From: Eubacteriales bacterium
GTDB lineage: Bacteria; Bacillota; Clostridia; Lachnospirales; Lachnospiraceae
Length of the DNA stretch: 12,710 nucleotides
Direction of reading: 5' to 3'
NCBI GenBank assembly: GCA_030536565.1
Contig: JAUNPT010000060.1
Location: 1 to 12,710 of the forward strand
In this document: positions 6,282 through 12,710 of the stretch, piece by piece
Layout: every line of letters starts with the position of its first letter
Numbering within the stretch: the stretch's first letter is position 1
The notes under the pieces: generated by a model
What the model was told of the DNA's origin: nothing
The model's database searches: none
What the model saw: only the letters and a program-made list of their open reading frames with translations
Position numbers and translations under genes: made by a program

Positions 6282-7727
6282 ATGAATACATTATGGGTAA
6301 TAGGAGATTCTACATTAAGCAGCTTTGAGGATAAATATTACTATCCAAGATATGGTTATGGAACAATGCTTGATAAATATCTCGACAAAACGATTACAGT
6401 TAAAAATATAGCGCTTTCAGGACGAAGCAGCAAAAGCTACACAACGGAGCCTGAATACAAAGAGCTTATTGCAGGAATGGACAAAGGGGATTTTCTTATA
6501 ATTGGCTTTGGGCATAATGATGAGAAGACAGAGGAAGACCGCTATACAGATGCTAATGGCGGCATTGATGATGAAGGCTCCTTCGCACACTCGTTGTATA
6601 ATAATTATATTGAGCCGGCATTAAAGACAGGGTGCCAGCCGGTTCTATGTACTCCTATTGTAAGAAGGACAGTTACCGATACATGGACAAGCCAGCAGCT
6701 TCATATAACCGTGGCAGCAGGAGGCTTTGCAGGCGGAGACTATCCGCAGGCAATTAGACAGCTTGGTAAAGCGCTTGGGCTTCCAGTTGTTGACATGACT
6801 GAAATTACAAGAAAAAGATATGAAAAAATGGGAAAAGATGAGACATTATATCTTCATGCATGGACATCTGATAATAAAATGAGTGTTGATAATACACATA
6901 CGAATATATGGGGCGCAAGGGTAAATGCTTATGATGTTCTGGCAGTTATAAAGGAAAAGCAGGTTGCAGGCCTTAGTGAACATATTATAACAGACAGCGC
7001 CGCTAATCCGCTCAGTCTTAAGGAGAAGTTCCTTGTTAGTAATTCCTCATATGTCCCAACAGTATTTTCTGATGTACTTAAGGAGAGCAGTCTGTGGAAG
7101 GATTATGTATGCAGTGATAAAACAGTGTTTAAAGGCACAGTTTTTGGAGATATCGGAGGTGCTGATTTAAAGGAAAATTTTGTTCTTGAAACAGATGATG
7201 AAGGAAATCTGCATATGGCAGCAAAGAACAGCATTGGAAAGATTGCACCTGTCTCAGATGGTATTGCAATGTATTACAGGCAGCTTGATACATCAGTGCA
7301 TTTTATCTTGACAGCACAGGTTCAGATTAACGATTATTTTTCAAACGATCAGGTTTCCTTTGGACTTATGGCAAGAGACGATGTTTATATTGACTATTCA
7401 ACTGCTGATATACTTGGCGATTATGTTGCTGCGGCTCCTCTGCTTTTAACGCATGAGCAGGAGGCAGTCAGCTGCTTTGCAAGAAAAAGCGGAGTGCTTA
7501 CATTTGGCGGTAAATGCACGCGTGCTTATAAGGCAGGAGATGTGGTAGAGCTTCGTCTCGAAAGCACCTCAGATGGGTATGCAGCTACGTTTGGAAGTGA
7601 AAAAACTATCACAGGCGGATTTGACTTTGCATTGACTGCAGTAGATCCAAAGCATGTTTATGTAGGAATGTTTGCAGCCAGAAATGCTGATGTGACGTTT
7701 AGAAACATAAAATTAGAATATAAATAG
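6282..7727 (+). CDS. SGNH/GDSL hydrolase, CE12-like (rhamnogalacturonan/pectin-type acetylesterase) with a beta-rich C-terminal domain
   Basis: A 481-aa protein. ATG 6282 is preferred because AAAGAGG (6267-6273) sits 8 nt upstream, whereas the in-frame ATG at 6264 has none. SGNH blocks are complete: GDST with nucleophile Ser10, SGRSS (46-50, block II Gly), GFGHND (75-80, block III Asn79), and DNTHTN with Asp203 and His206. The RSS and GHND forms are typical of carbohydrate esterase family 12, which deacetylates pectin fragments or xylan. After about residue 235 comes an unrelated beta-strand-rich part (about 275-481) resembling a lectin/LamG-like sandwich (FGLMARDDVYIDY, then VYVGMFAARNADVTFRNI). 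There is no signal peptide, as the catalytic Ser is at position 10, so it should act in the cytosol on imported, acetylated oligosaccharides. A PTS-IIC-like gene follows at 41 nt. Exact substrate is inference. Confidence 0.82.
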   Translation: MNTLWVIGDSTLSSFEDKYYYPRYGYGTMLDKYLDKTITVKNIALSGRSSKSYTTEPEYKELIAGMDKGDFLIIGFGHNDEKTEEDRYTDANGGIDDEGSFAHSLYNNYIEPALKTGCQPVLCTPIVRRTVTDTWTSQQLHITVAAGGFAGGDYPQAIRQLGKALGLPVVDMTEITRKRYEKMGKDETLYLHAWTSDNKMSVDNTHTNIWGARVNAYDVLAVIKEKQVAGLSEHIITDSAANPLSLKEKFLVSNSSYVPTVFSDVLKESSLWKDYVCSDKTVFKGTVFGDIGGADLKENFVLETDDEGNLHMAAKNSIGKIAPVSDGIAMYYRQLDTSVHFILTAQVQINDYFSNDQVSFGLMARDDVYIDYSTADILGDYVAAAPLLLTHEQEAVSCFARKSGVLTFGGKCTRAYKAGDVVELRLESTSDGYAATFGSEKTITGGFDFALTAVDPKHVYVGMFAARNADVTFRNIKLEYK

Positions 7728-7768
7728 GACAGATGTGAAAGTACTGTATCAGTGGGAAGGATAAAGAG

Positions 7769-8815
7769 ATGGAAAAGTTAAAAAAGGTTTTAAATCATAT
7801 TTTTATTGACGGACTTGGAGGAATGGCACTGGGTCTGTTTTCAACATTAATTATTGGTACAATTATAGGACAGATTGGTACTCTTATAGGCGGGAATGCC
7901 GGACTTTATATTACGACAGTTGCCAATGTTGCCAAAACCCTCACAGGTGCAGGCATCGGAGTTGGAGTCGCTGTTAAATTTAAATCGAGCCCTCTGGTTA
8001 CAATTTCAGCGGCAGCAGCAGGTATGGTCGGAGCATTTCCAACAGTTACTGAAATGACAGCATTTACACTGGGAAAGCCAGGAGAGCCTCTTGGAGCTTT
8101 TATTGCAGCATTAGCTGCCATTGAGTTTGGAAGGCTGGTGTCACAAAAGAGCAAGGTTGATATCATTGTTACTCCATTTGTGTCAATATGTTCAGGAGCA
8201 GTAGTAGGCTTCGTTGCAGGCCCTCCTATTTCTGCATTTATGTCATGGCTTGGAGCTGTTGTCAATGTAAATGTTGAGCTTCATCCTGTTATAGGCGGAA
8301 TCATGATTTCTGTTTTAATGGGGATTATCCTCACACTTCCAATCAGCTCTGCAGCTATTGGTGTTTCTATGGGAATAACAGGGCTTGCTGCTGGTGCGGC
8401 AACGATTGGCTGCTGCTGTCAGATGGTAGGCTTTGCAGTTGCAAGCTACAGGGAAAACAAGATGGGAGGACTTATCGCTCAGGGGTTAGGCACATCAATG
8501 CTTCAGATTCCTAATATTGTAAGGAAACCAGTTATATGGCTTCCGGCAATAATTTCAAGTGCTGTATTAGGCCCTGTATCCAGTGCAGTTTTGCATATGA
8601 CAAGTACGCCAACGGGTTCAGGTATGGGGGCAGCCGGGCTTGTGGGACAGATTATGGCATGGCAGTCAATGTCCCAGAATATGCCGGCCGCAGTCGTTGC
8701 AATTGAAATCATTGTGATGCATTTTGTACTGCCGGCTCTGGTTACACTAGCAGTTTCAGAGTTTATGCGGCGAATGAAATGGATTAAGGACGGAGATATG
8801 CTTTTGAGAATGTAA
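7769..8815 (+). CDS. PTS EIIC-like membrane protein of the PfoR family
   Basis: A 348-aa, strongly hydrophobic polytopic membrane protein. Hydrophobic stretches occur at about 13-40, 45-70, 76-92, 106-120, 131-160, 172-195, 197-226, 255-276 and 305-332. The N-terminal IDGLGGMALGLFSTLIIG, the segment KFKSSPLVTISAAAAGMVGA and the late PTGSGMGAAGLVG are what I associate with the PTS_EIIC_2/PfoR group (COG3641), named after a regulator linked to perfringolysin O. The length fits that family. An unusual Cys triplet (215-217) lies in a predicted membrane segment. No EIIA or EIIB gene is nearby, so whether it transports a sugar by phosphotransfer is open. Start ATG 7769 follows GGAAGGA (7755-7761) at 7 nt. 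It is likely cotranscribed with the esterase, which hints at a carbohydrate substrate. Confidence 0.8.
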   Translation: MEKLKKVLNHIFIDGLGGMALGLFSTLIIGTIIGQIGTLIGGNAGLYITTVANVAKTLTGAGIGVGVAVKFKSSPLVTISAAAAGMVGAFPTVTEMTAFTLGKPGEPLGAFIAALAAIEFGRLVSQKSKVDIIVTPFVSICSGAVVGFVAGPPISAFMSWLGAVVNVNVELHPVIGGIMISVLMGIILTLPISSAAIGVSMGITGLAAGAATIGCCCQMVGFAVASYRENKMGGLIAQGLGTSMLQIPNIVRKPVIWLPAIISSAVLGPVSSAVLHMTSTPTGSGMGAAGLVGQIMAWQSMSQNMPAAVVAIEIIVMHFVLPALVTLAVSEFMRRMKWIKDGDMLLRM

Positions 8816-8886
8816 TAAATAGTTTAATGTGCTAAAATATTTAATGAATTAGCGGTATGAAATACATTTTGAAAGAAGGTTTGCAT

Positions 8887-9225
8887 ATGGATAAAGAAAA
8901 GCTGGGACAGTTAGGTGTTGATTACGATATGGCTATTGATCGTTTTGCTGGAAATGAAGGCTTGTATGAGAAATACCTTGAAAATTTCAAAGAGGATTCT
9001 CATCTTTATAAGGCGCAGAAGGCCTGCAAAGAACATGATTATGAACAGGTTTATGAGCAGCTGCATATACTAAAAGGAATATCTGGAACATTAGGCATGG
9101 CTTCTTTAAGCGAAAGCTGTCAGGAGGTTATTTTGGCAGTGGGTAGTAAGGAGTTTGATTTATTGGCCTCGCGGTTAGAAAAGGTTAATGCTGAGTATAG
9201 AAAAATCATGAGTTATTATGAATGA
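8887..9225 (+). CDS. Single-domain histidine phosphotransfer (Hpt) protein
   Basis: A 112-aa, predicted all-helical soluble protein. ATG 8887 is chosen for AGAAGG (8874-8879) 7 nt upstream; an in-frame ATG at 8857 would add 10 residues but lacks a site. The segment LHILKGISGTLGMASL matches the Hpt core H-x-L-K-G-x-x-x-x-L-G, making His60 the phospho-accepting residue. Hpt proteins relay phosphate between response-regulator receiver domains and hybrid kinases. No kinase or receiver gene is in the window, so the partners must be encoded elsewhere. The gene begins 71 nt after the PfoR-like gene with no visible terminator between, and could be read from the same transcript. Confidence 0.85.
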   Translation: MDKEKLGQLGVDYDMAIDRFAGNEGLYEKYLENFKEDSHLYKAQKACKEHDYEQVYEQLHILKGISGTLGMASLSESCQEVILAVGSKEFDLLASRLEKVNAEYRKIMSYYE

Positions 9226-9271
9226 CATGGCTGAACTGTTACGATTACCTAAGAAAAAATCTATATATAAC

Positions 9272-9300
9272 TTTAAATTTATAGCTTAAAATGTTATAAT
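9272..9300 (+). promoter_or_regulatory. Sigma-A-type promoter with extended -10
   Basis: The -35 TTTAAA (9272-9277), a 17-nt spacer and a perfect -10 TATAAT (9295-9300) preceded by TG at 9292-9293 (TGnTATAAT) make this the best promoter upstream of the beta-CASP gene. Transcription would start near 9307, giving a leader of about 66 nt. TATAAC (9266-9271) and GTTATA (9293-9298) form a dyad across the -35/-10 region that could be an operator, though AT-rich sequence makes such dyads common. Confidence 0.65.
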
Positions 9301-9320
9301 TATTGAAACAAAATATAAAA

Positions 9321-9358
9321 TTGTATATACAAATTGCAGCTGCATTAAAGCTGTATAT
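9321..9358 (+). other. Dyad-rich 5' leader of the beta-CASP gene
   Basis: TTGTATATACAA (9321-9332) is a perfect 12-bp palindrome. Downstream, CAGCT (9337-9341) pairs with AGCTG (9349-9353), and ATATA (9325-9329) can pair with TATAT (9354-9358), so an extended imperfect hairpin could end immediately before the ribosome binding site (GGGAGG, 9360-9365). Whether it is an operator, a leader structure or chance in AT-rich sequence cannot be told from one sequence. Confidence 0.35.
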
Positions 9359-9372
9359 TGGGAGGTAGCATT

Positions 9373-10971
9373 ATGAAACTTACGTTTTTGGGGGCAGATC
9401 ATGAGGTTACAGGAAGCTGCCATTTTCTACAGGCATGTGGCAGAAATATTTTAGTAGACTGCGGTATGGAGCAGGGCAATGATGTCTATGAAAACCAGCA
9501 GCTTCCAATACCGGCGGCAGATGTTGATTATGTGCTGCTTACACATGCACATATTGACCATTCAGGTTTGATTCCGCTGCTGTATGTTAACGGCTTCAGA
9601 GGAGATGTATTTACAACTGTACCGACAGTGGATTTGTGTGAAATTATGTTAAAGGATAGTGCACATATCCAGATGTTTGAAGCGGAGTGGCGAAACCGTA
9701 AATCTAAAAGGTCAGGCGGAAAGCTTAAAGAGTTTGTACCGTTGTATGATATAGATGCAGCGGTAAATGTTTTGAAACAATTTGTAGGTGTTGATTATGA
9801 GCAGATTATTGATGTATGTGAAGGCATTAAAATAAGATTCAGAGATGTTGGACATCTGCTGGGGTCTGCAAGTATTGAGGTGTGGGTTGAAGAAGATTCA
9901 GTTACAAAAAAAATTGTTTTTTCCGGTGATATAGGAAATGTAAATAAGCCGATAGTAAAGGATCCGGTATATGTAAAAGACGCTGACTATGTGGTAATGG
10001 AATCAACCTATGGGAACAGGAGCCATGGAGGAACTGTAGATCATGTTAGTGAGCTTGTAAAGATTTTTAACAGGACATTTGACAGGGGAGGCAATGTTGT
10101 TATCCCGTCTTTTGCAGTTGGAAGGACACAGGAGCTTTTGTATTATATACGAAAGATAAAAGAAGATAAGCTGATGGACAGGGATTTTGATGTTTATATG
10201 GACAGTCCGCTGGCAATCGAGGCAACTAATATTTTTAACAGAAATGTTGATTCCTGTTTTGATGAGGAGGCTATGGAGCTTATAAGAAAAGGTATTAATC
10301 CATTAACCTTCCCGGGGCTTAAGTTTGCTGTAAGCAGTGAGGATTCTAAGATGATTAACTTTGACCAGAAGCCAAAGGTAATAATCTCAGCATCAGGAAT
10401 GTGTGAGGCAGGACGTATACGTCATCATTTAAAACATAATCTGTGGAGACCTGAGTGTACAATACTTTTTGTGGGATATCAGGCAAATGGTACTACAGGA
10501 CGTATAATTGTTGACGGTGCAAAGGAAATAAAGCTTTTTGGAGAACCTATTGAAATTAATGCAGAAATTGTACAGCTTCAGGGCGCAAGCGGCCATGCAG
10601 ATAAAGAAGGTCTTTTGAACTGGATTAATTCATTTACAGAGAAACCGGAAAAAGTATTTGTTGTTCATGGGGAAGATGAGGTCTGCGAAGAATTTACAGC
10701 CTGTTTAAGAGATGAATATGGCTACGATGCAGTTGCACCATATACAGGTGCAAGCTTTAATCTTACTGAGTTTGCATGTCTGGAGGAAGGTCACAGGGAA
10801 AAGAAGAGCAGGAGGGTGGTTGCAAAGAAGAATCAGACGGTATATGACAGACTGATTGCAGCAGGAAAGAGGCTTATGGTTGTTATTACCCATAATGAGG
10901 GCGGAACAAACAAGGATCTTGCTAAGTTTGCGGACCAGATAAATAATCTATGTGAGAAATGGGACAGATGA
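9373..10971 (+). CDS. Beta-CASP metallo-beta-lactamase-fold ribonuclease (YSH1/CPSF73-like)
   Basis: A 532-aa cytosolic metallohydrolase of the group containing bacterial CPSF73-like RNases. ATG 9373 follows GGGAGG (9360-9365) at 7 nt; an in-frame TTG at 9358 overlaps that site. The metal-binding motifs are complete: HAHIDH (58-63), His161 in DVGHLLGS, Asp186 in FSGDIGN, ESTYGNR (210-216), and His432 in VVHGEDE. The beta-CASP signatures are also present: SFAVGRTQEL (246-255), ASGMCEAGRIRHHL (340-353) and QGASGHADKEG with His408. The family cleaves or trims RNA; a DNA role is less likely. After the MBL core a basic then mixed tail (about 473-532, EKKSRRVVAKK and later THNEGGTNKDLAKFADQ) extends the protein. 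It is distinct from RNase J, which has a different C-terminal domain. Cotranscribed with the lipid kinase 24 nt downstream. Confidence 0.9.
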   Translation: MKLTFLGADHEVTGSCHFLQACGRNILVDCGMEQGNDVYENQQLPIPAADVDYVLLTHAHIDHSGLIPLLYVNGFRGDVFTTVPTVDLCEIMLKDSAHIQMFEAEWRNRKSKRSGGKLKEFVPLYDIDAAVNVLKQFVGVDYEQIIDVCEGIKIRFRDVGHLLGSASIEVWVEEDSVTKKIVFSGDIGNVNKPIVKDPVYVKDADYVVMESTYGNRSHGGTVDHVSELVKIFNRTFDRGGNVVIPSFAVGRTQELLYYIRKIKEDKLMDRDFDVYMDSPLAIEATNIFNRNVDSCFDEEAMELIRKGINPLTFPGLKFAVSSEDSKMINFDQKPKVIISASGMCEAGRIRHHLKHNLWRPECTILFVGYQANGTTGRIIVDGAKEIKLFGEPIEINAEIVQLQGASGHADKEGLLNWINSFTEKPEKVFVVHGEDEVCEEFTACLRDEYGYDAVAPYTGASFNLTEFACLEEGHREKKSRRVVAKKNQTVYDRLIAAGKRLMVVITHNEGGTNKDLAKFADQINNLCEKWDR

Positions 10972-10995
10972 TAGAAATATTGCGAGGATATATTT

Positions 10996-11901
10996 ATGAA
11001 GAAAATGCTGTTGGTTATTAATCCTAATTCGGGTAAGGCCCAGATAAAATACAGACTGCTTCGTATACTGCAGGTGCTTTCATCGGCAGGTTATGAGGTG
11101 ACGGTTTATCCTACCAAAGCGCCTAAGGACGGGTATGAATATATTGTAAAAAACGAAGGAAGGTACGATGTTATTGCATGCAGCGGCGGTGATGGAACAT
11201 TAAATGAAACAGTTGGCGCAGTGCTTCAATATAAGGGGGCAAAGCCTCCTATCGGATATATTCCTAGCGGCTCTACAAATGATTTTGCTTCAAGCTTAAA
11301 TATTCCAAAGGGTATGGTAAGGGCGGCCCAGAACATTGTGAGTGGCAGGCTTTTTTCCTGCGACATTGGAATTATGAATAACAGCAGGTCTTTTAATTAT
11401 GTTGCGGCTTTTGGAGCGTTTACAAAGGTTTCTTATGCAACACCACAGCATCTTAAAAATATGCTGGGACATCAGGCTTATGTTATAGAGGCTGTAAAAA
11501 GTCTTACAGCGTTAAAACCACACTATATGAGGATATGCTGTGATGAAAAAAATGTTCAGGGAAGATATATATATGGAATGGTAAGCAATACTGAATCAGT
11601 TGGAGGAGTAAAGGGGCTGACAGGACCGGGGATTGACCTTCAGGACGGATATTTTGAAGTGACGCTTATTAAGGAAATAAGAAATCCTGTGGATATGCAG
11701 CTTCTTGTAACAGCATTTTTAACACAGGCATTTGACAGATGTGAAAGAATGTACTCTTTCAAGACAAGGCATATCAGCTTTGAATCACAGGAGACTGTAA
11801 GCTGGACACTTGATGGGGAGTTCGGAGGTGAGCATAATAAGGTCACTTTTGATGTGCTTCCAAAGGCTGTTGATTTTATTGCAGCACCTAAAAATGCTTA
11901 A
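10996..11901 (+). CDS. Diacylglycerol-kinase-family lipid kinase (YegS/BmrU/DgkB-like)
   Basis: A 301-aa kinase that would phosphorylate a lipid alcohol (diacylglycerol or similar) with ATP at the inner membrane face, recycling diacylglycerol from lipoteichoic-acid or glycolipid synthesis into phosphatidate. Visible motifs are LLVINPNSGKAQ (5-16), the nucleotide-binding SGGDGTLNE (63-71), IPSGSTNDFA (89-98), GPGIDLQDGYFEV with Asp214 and Asp217, and WTLDGE (270-275) with the expected acidic residue. The length equals that of known DgkB/YegS proteins. ATG 10996 follows GAGGA (10984-10988) at 7 nt. No transmembrane segment is evident, as is normal for soluble members. Exact lipid substrate cannot be read from sequence. 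It is the last gene before the terminator region. Confidence 0.9.
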   Translation: MKKMLLVINPNSGKAQIKYRLLRILQVLSSAGYEVTVYPTKAPKDGYEYIVKNEGRYDVIACSGGDGTLNETVGAVLQYKGAKPPIGYIPSGSTNDFASSLNIPKGMVRAAQNIVSGRLFSCDIGIMNNSRSFNYVAAFGAFTKVSYATPQHLKNMLGHQAYVIEAVKSLTALKPHYMRICCDEKNVQGRYIYGMVSNTESVGGVKGLTGPGIDLQDGYFEVTLIKEIRNPVDMQLLVTAFLTQAFDRCERMYSFKTRHISFESQETVSWTLDGEFGGEHNKVTFDVLPKAVDFIAAPKNA

Positions 11902-11920
11902 TAAAATTAAGCAGCATTTT
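11891..11920 (+). terminator. Weak hairpin at the end of the lipid kinase gene
   Basis: AAAATGCT (11891-11898) pairs with AGCATTTT (11913-11920). An alternative register pairs the left arm including TAAT with ATTAA and leaves a 3-nt bulge. The stem overlaps the stop codon (11899-11901) and ends in only four T. It may be a minor terminator or a 3'-end stabiliser ahead of the stronger hairpin downstream. Confidence 0.35.
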
Positions 11921-11961
11921 GAATCACGTTAGATTATTCGTTATTTTAATCAAAAAGATAA

Positions 11962-12018
11962 AAAAATAAAGCAGACATTTCTAAACTTTTTGTGTTATGA
12001 AATGTCTGCTTTATTTTT
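11962..12018 (+). terminator. Strong intrinsic terminator, probably bidirectional
   Basis: The arm 11962-11981 is the exact reverse complement of 11999-12018, giving a 20-bp uninterrupted stem (core GCAGACATTTC / GAAATGTCTGC) with a 17-nt loop (11982-11998). The right arm ends in TTTATTTTT and the left arm begins with an A-run, so the structure would terminate transcription from either side. It closes the beta-CASP/lipid kinase operon and isolates gltB. No - strand gene is visible downstream to use the reverse function. Confidence 0.9.
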
Positions 12019-12238
12019 GTAATTTCAGATGTCATACAAGGAAAGAAACGGGGATAAATAAAAGAAAAACAATATACAAATCTCATACAATTCGGTAAGA
12101 ATCAATAAAACAAGTAGAATTTGAGATGGACATTTTGTACATGAAAATATAAAAACAGGTCTATAATTGTGTGTATTAACATAGATTAGACATGAAAAAT
12201 TATCAGAATATACAGAAAATAATGCAAAAACAAATTGA
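12019..12238. other. AT-rich gene-free stretch upstream of gltB
   Basis: No coding sequence is supported here; a - strand open frame of 77 codons has no recognisable domain. ATCTCA-TAC-AATTC (12080-12093) is complementary to GAATT-TGAGAT (12117-12127) apart from a 3-nt bulge, forming a potential 11-bp stem with a 23-nt loop. A lone TATAAT occurs at 12162-12167, with TTGTAC (12135-12140) 21 nt away, too far for a normal -35. I see no riboswitch or T-box signature. Confidence 0.5.
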
Positions 12239-12259
12239 ATTGTCAAATAATCTGACAAT
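12239..12259. promoter_or_regulatory. LysR-type dyad upstream of the gltB promoter
   Basis: ATTGTCA (12239-12245), a 7-nt spacer and TGACAAT (12253-12259) form a perfect dyad containing the T-N11-A pattern typical of LysR-family binding sites. Its centre (12249) lies about 62 nt before the predicted gltB transcription start, the usual place for the anchoring site of such activators. In Bacillus subtilis the glutamate synthase operon is activated by the LysR-type protein GltC; the regulator here is inference. Confidence 0.5.
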
Positions 12260-12275
12260 AGAGCTGGAAATCCGG

Positions 12276-12304
12276 TTTACACACAAAAAAAAAGAGAGTA
12301 TATT
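12276..12304 (+). promoter_or_regulatory. Sigma-A-type promoter of gltB
   Basis: The -35 TTTACA (12276-12281) and -10 TATATT (12299-12304) are separated by exactly 17 nt, each with one mismatch to consensus. The spacer carries an A9 run. The predicted start is near 12311, giving a leader of about 76 nt before the ATG at 12387. Confidence 0.65.
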
Positions 12305-12320
12305 TTAGGCATAAAAAAAC

Positions 12321-12358
12321 AAGTGTATTTGTTACACGTACACTTATCTGCAGTAACA
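12321..12358 (+). other. Leader hairpin of gltB with an alternative pairing
   Basis: AAGTGTA (12321-12327) is the reverse complement of TACACTT (12339-12345), making a 7-bp hairpin with an 11-nt loop at the 5' end of the predicted transcript. TGTTAC (12330-12335) in the loop is complementary to GTAACA (12353-12358), which would form a pseudoknot or a competing structure 12 nt before the ribosome binding site. It may protect the 5' end or tune translation; function is unproven. Confidence 0.35.
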
Positions 12359-12386
12359 CAATTTATTATGAAAGGAAGATAGACTT

Positions 12387-12710
12387 ATGGAAAATAAAAT
12401 CAAACAGCCGGGACTTTACAGTCCACAGTTTGAACATGATAACTGTGGTATTGGTGCAATTGTTAATATTGATGGGATTAAAACTCATCAGACTGTATCT
12501 GACGCACTTAGTATTGTTGAGAATCTGGAGCACAGGGCAGGTAAAGATGCTGAAGGAAAAACAGGTGATGGTGTAGGTATTATGCTGCAGATATCACATA
12601 AATTTTTTAAGAAGGCTGTGAAATCTCTTGGGATTGAAATAGGGGGTGAAAGGGAATACGGAATTGGTATGTTTTTCTTTCCTCAGGATGAATTAAAGAG
12701 AAATCAAAGC
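12387..12710 (+). CDS. gltB: Glutamate synthase large subunit (GltB), N-terminal part
   Basis: The first 108 codons of a protein that normally has about 1500 residues; it runs off the window in frame. The N-terminal glutamine amidotransferase domain releases ammonia from glutamine, which the rest of the enzyme uses to turn 2-oxoglutarate into glutamate. Visible features are the catalytic cysteine in NCGIG at Cys20, so a 19-residue propeptide must be removed to expose it, then VENLEHRAGKDAEGKTGDGVGIMLQI (two adjoining blocks), and GIGMFFFPQDE. These blocks are characteristic of GltB. ATG 12387 follows AAAGGAAG (12371-12378) at 8 nt. Expression is probably from the promoter at 12276-12304 under a LysR-type activator. 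Whether a small subunit (gltD) follows is not visible. Confidence 0.95.
   Translation, partial: MENKIKQPGLYSPQFEHDNCGIGAIVNIDGIKTHQTVSDALSIVENLEHRAGKDAEGKTGDGVGIMLQISHKFFKKAVKSLGIEIGGEREYGIGMFFFPQDELKRNQS

Noticed and set aside
7906..8265. - strand open frame of 119 codons opposite the PfoR-like gene
   Set aside because: The Thr/Ala/Pro-rich product is the expected complement of a Gly/Ala/Val-rich membrane protein gene.
12080..12127. ATCTC and GAGAT half-sites as a Bacillus-type GltC box
   Set aside because: They are 38 nt apart rather than 5 and lie roughly 185-230 nt before the predicted start, so they fit a stem or chance better than the known operator.
12025..12258. - strand open frame of 77 codons in the gltB upstream region
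   Set aside because: Low-complexity Phe/Ile/Leu/Ser-rich product expected from AT-rich sequence read backwards, no recognisable domain, and it overlaps the dyad and putative leader structures.
11902..12386. T-box, riboswitch or small RNA in the long gap before gltB
   Set aside because: No T-box consensus, no recognisable riboswitch core, and no isolated promoter-terminator pair; only the terminator, dyad, promoter and small hairpin are supportable.

Overview
The window looks like a chromosomal segment from a gut-type Clostridia bacterium, most likely a Lachnospiraceae member. The grounds are fairly low GC (about 40% by eye, not counted), strong AGGAGG-type ribosome binding sites, tightly packed genes all on the + strand, a carboxyspermidine/N-carbamoylputrescine polyamine cluster, and a cytosolic pectin-type (CE12-like) acetylesterase. 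The family assignment is inference. I see no insertion sequence, CRISPR array, tRNA or rRNA.

Layout. (1) 1-3615 is a polyamine operon. It holds the C-terminus of a carboxy(nor)spermidine dehydrogenase, then carboxy(nor)spermidine decarboxylase (nspC), agmatine deiminase (aguA) and N-carbamoylputrescine amidase (aguB). Together they would turn agmatine into putrescine and then putrescine plus aspartate semialdehyde into spermidine, with no S-adenosylmethionine decarboxylase. A 10-bp-stem hairpin sits just before nspC. (2) 3656-6211 encodes an 851-residue fusion, 40 nt after aguB: an EF-G/TetM-like ribosomal GTPase followed by a C-terminal YacP/Rae1-type NYN endoribonuclease domain. This is the most interesting object in the window. 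(3) 6282-8815 encodes a signal-peptide-less SGNH/CE12-like esterase with a beta-rich C-terminal domain, then a PfoR/PTS-IIC-like membrane protein. (4) 8887-9225 is an orphan single-domain Hpt phosphotransfer protein. (5) 9373-11901, behind a good extended -10 promoter, encodes a beta-CASP metallo-beta-lactamase-fold nuclease and a diacylglycerol-kinase-family lipid kinase. (6) 11902-12386 is a 485-nt gene-free stretch. It holds a strong intrinsic terminator (20-bp perfect stem), a sigma-A-like promoter with a LysR-type dyad centred about 62 nt upstream of the predicted start, and a 5'UTR hairpin. (7) From 12387 the glutamate synthase large subunit (gltB) begins and runs off the end.

How the parts fit. 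The nitrogen theme (polyamines from arginine/agmatine at the left, glutamate synthase at the right) is suggestive, but the terminator at 11962-12018 separates gltB from everything before it. The fusion GTPase probably shares a transcript with the polyamine genes. Polyamines act on ribosomes, so a ribosome-directed GTPase-nuclease downstream of their biosynthetic genes is a plausible but unproven functional link.
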